From assembly GCA_007116205.1 (NCBI GenBank), contig SKIY01000141.1, positions 1 through 6,138 on the forward strand: DNA of 6,138 nt. Reading direction: 5' to 3'. Below are positions 6,127-6,138 of the stretch, one piece after another. Position 1 is the first letter of the stretch, and every line of letters begins with the position of its first letter. The position numbers were made by a program, and so were the translations under genes. The stretch is from Candidatus Izemoplasma sp. Its GTDB lineage: Bacteria; Bacillota_I; Bacilli_A; Izemoplasmatales; Izemoplasmataceae. The notes beneath the pieces were generated by a model. That model had not been told where the DNA came from. It made no database searches and saw nothing but the letters and a program-made list of their open reading frames with translations.

Positions 6127-6138
6127 ATGTTATCAATT
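6127..6138 (+). CDS. Start of a divergent gene cut by the right edge (product unknown)
   Basis: An ATG at 6127 opens the frame Met-Leu-Ser-Ile to the end of the window. It follows AGGATGTGA (6114-6122), a partial Shine-Dalgarno, and the extended -10 at 6099-6107. Only four codons are visible, so the product cannot be named. The call rests on the promoter and ribosome-site arrangement alone. Confidence 0.35.

Overview
The window is AT-rich DNA (roughly 37% GC by eye) from a low-GC Gram-positive bacterium (Bacillota). This is supported by strong purine-rich Shine-Dalgarno sites, sigma-A promoters with perfect or extended -10 boxes, a near-consensus CcpA-type cre element, and the protein families present. 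Lactobacillales or Erysipelotrichales would fit, but the genus cannot be fixed from the sequence. All complete genes lie on the minus strand, so transcription runs from the right end to the left end. No RNA gene, CRISPR array or intact mobile element was seen, and no gene-free stretch exceeds about 210 bases.

Left part (1-1182): the start of a redox operon. A promoter with a cre element between its -35 and -10 boxes drives a small (2Fe-2S) ferredoxin-like subunit. This overlaps by ATGA a pyridine-nucleotide/FAD oxidoreductase that runs off the left edge. The pair resembles the small and middle subunits of HcnABC, opine oxidase, sarcosine oxidase or proline dehydrogenase type dehydrogenases. 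A substrate-oxidising FAD subunit would be expected further left.

Middle (1205-2298): a single-gene unit with its own sigma-A promoter and intrinsic terminator. It encodes a ten-helix transporter of the BASS/ACR3 superfamily that contains no cysteine, so an arsenite-efflux role is doubtful. The promoter position shows that the first ATG of the open frame is not the real start.

Right part (2329-6026): four co-directional genes. They are an XRE-type helix-turn-helix protein with a TPR-like C-terminal region, a YjbQ/UPF0047 protein overlapping it by 32 bases, an M48 membrane zinc protease 12 bases further on, and a flavin-reductase-like protein. The last has a flavoredoxin-type split-barrel domain fused to a tandem HTH region like that of IS3-family OrfA. 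It has its own extended -10 promoter, but no terminator separates it from the protease gene, so read-through is likely. A strong terminator ends the block. This flavin-domain/HTH fusion is the most unusual item here: it looks like a candidate flavin- or redox-responsive DNA-binding protein, possibly autoregulated through an inverted repeat overlapping its -10.

At the far right a divergent plus-strand promoter and the first codons of another gene can be seen.
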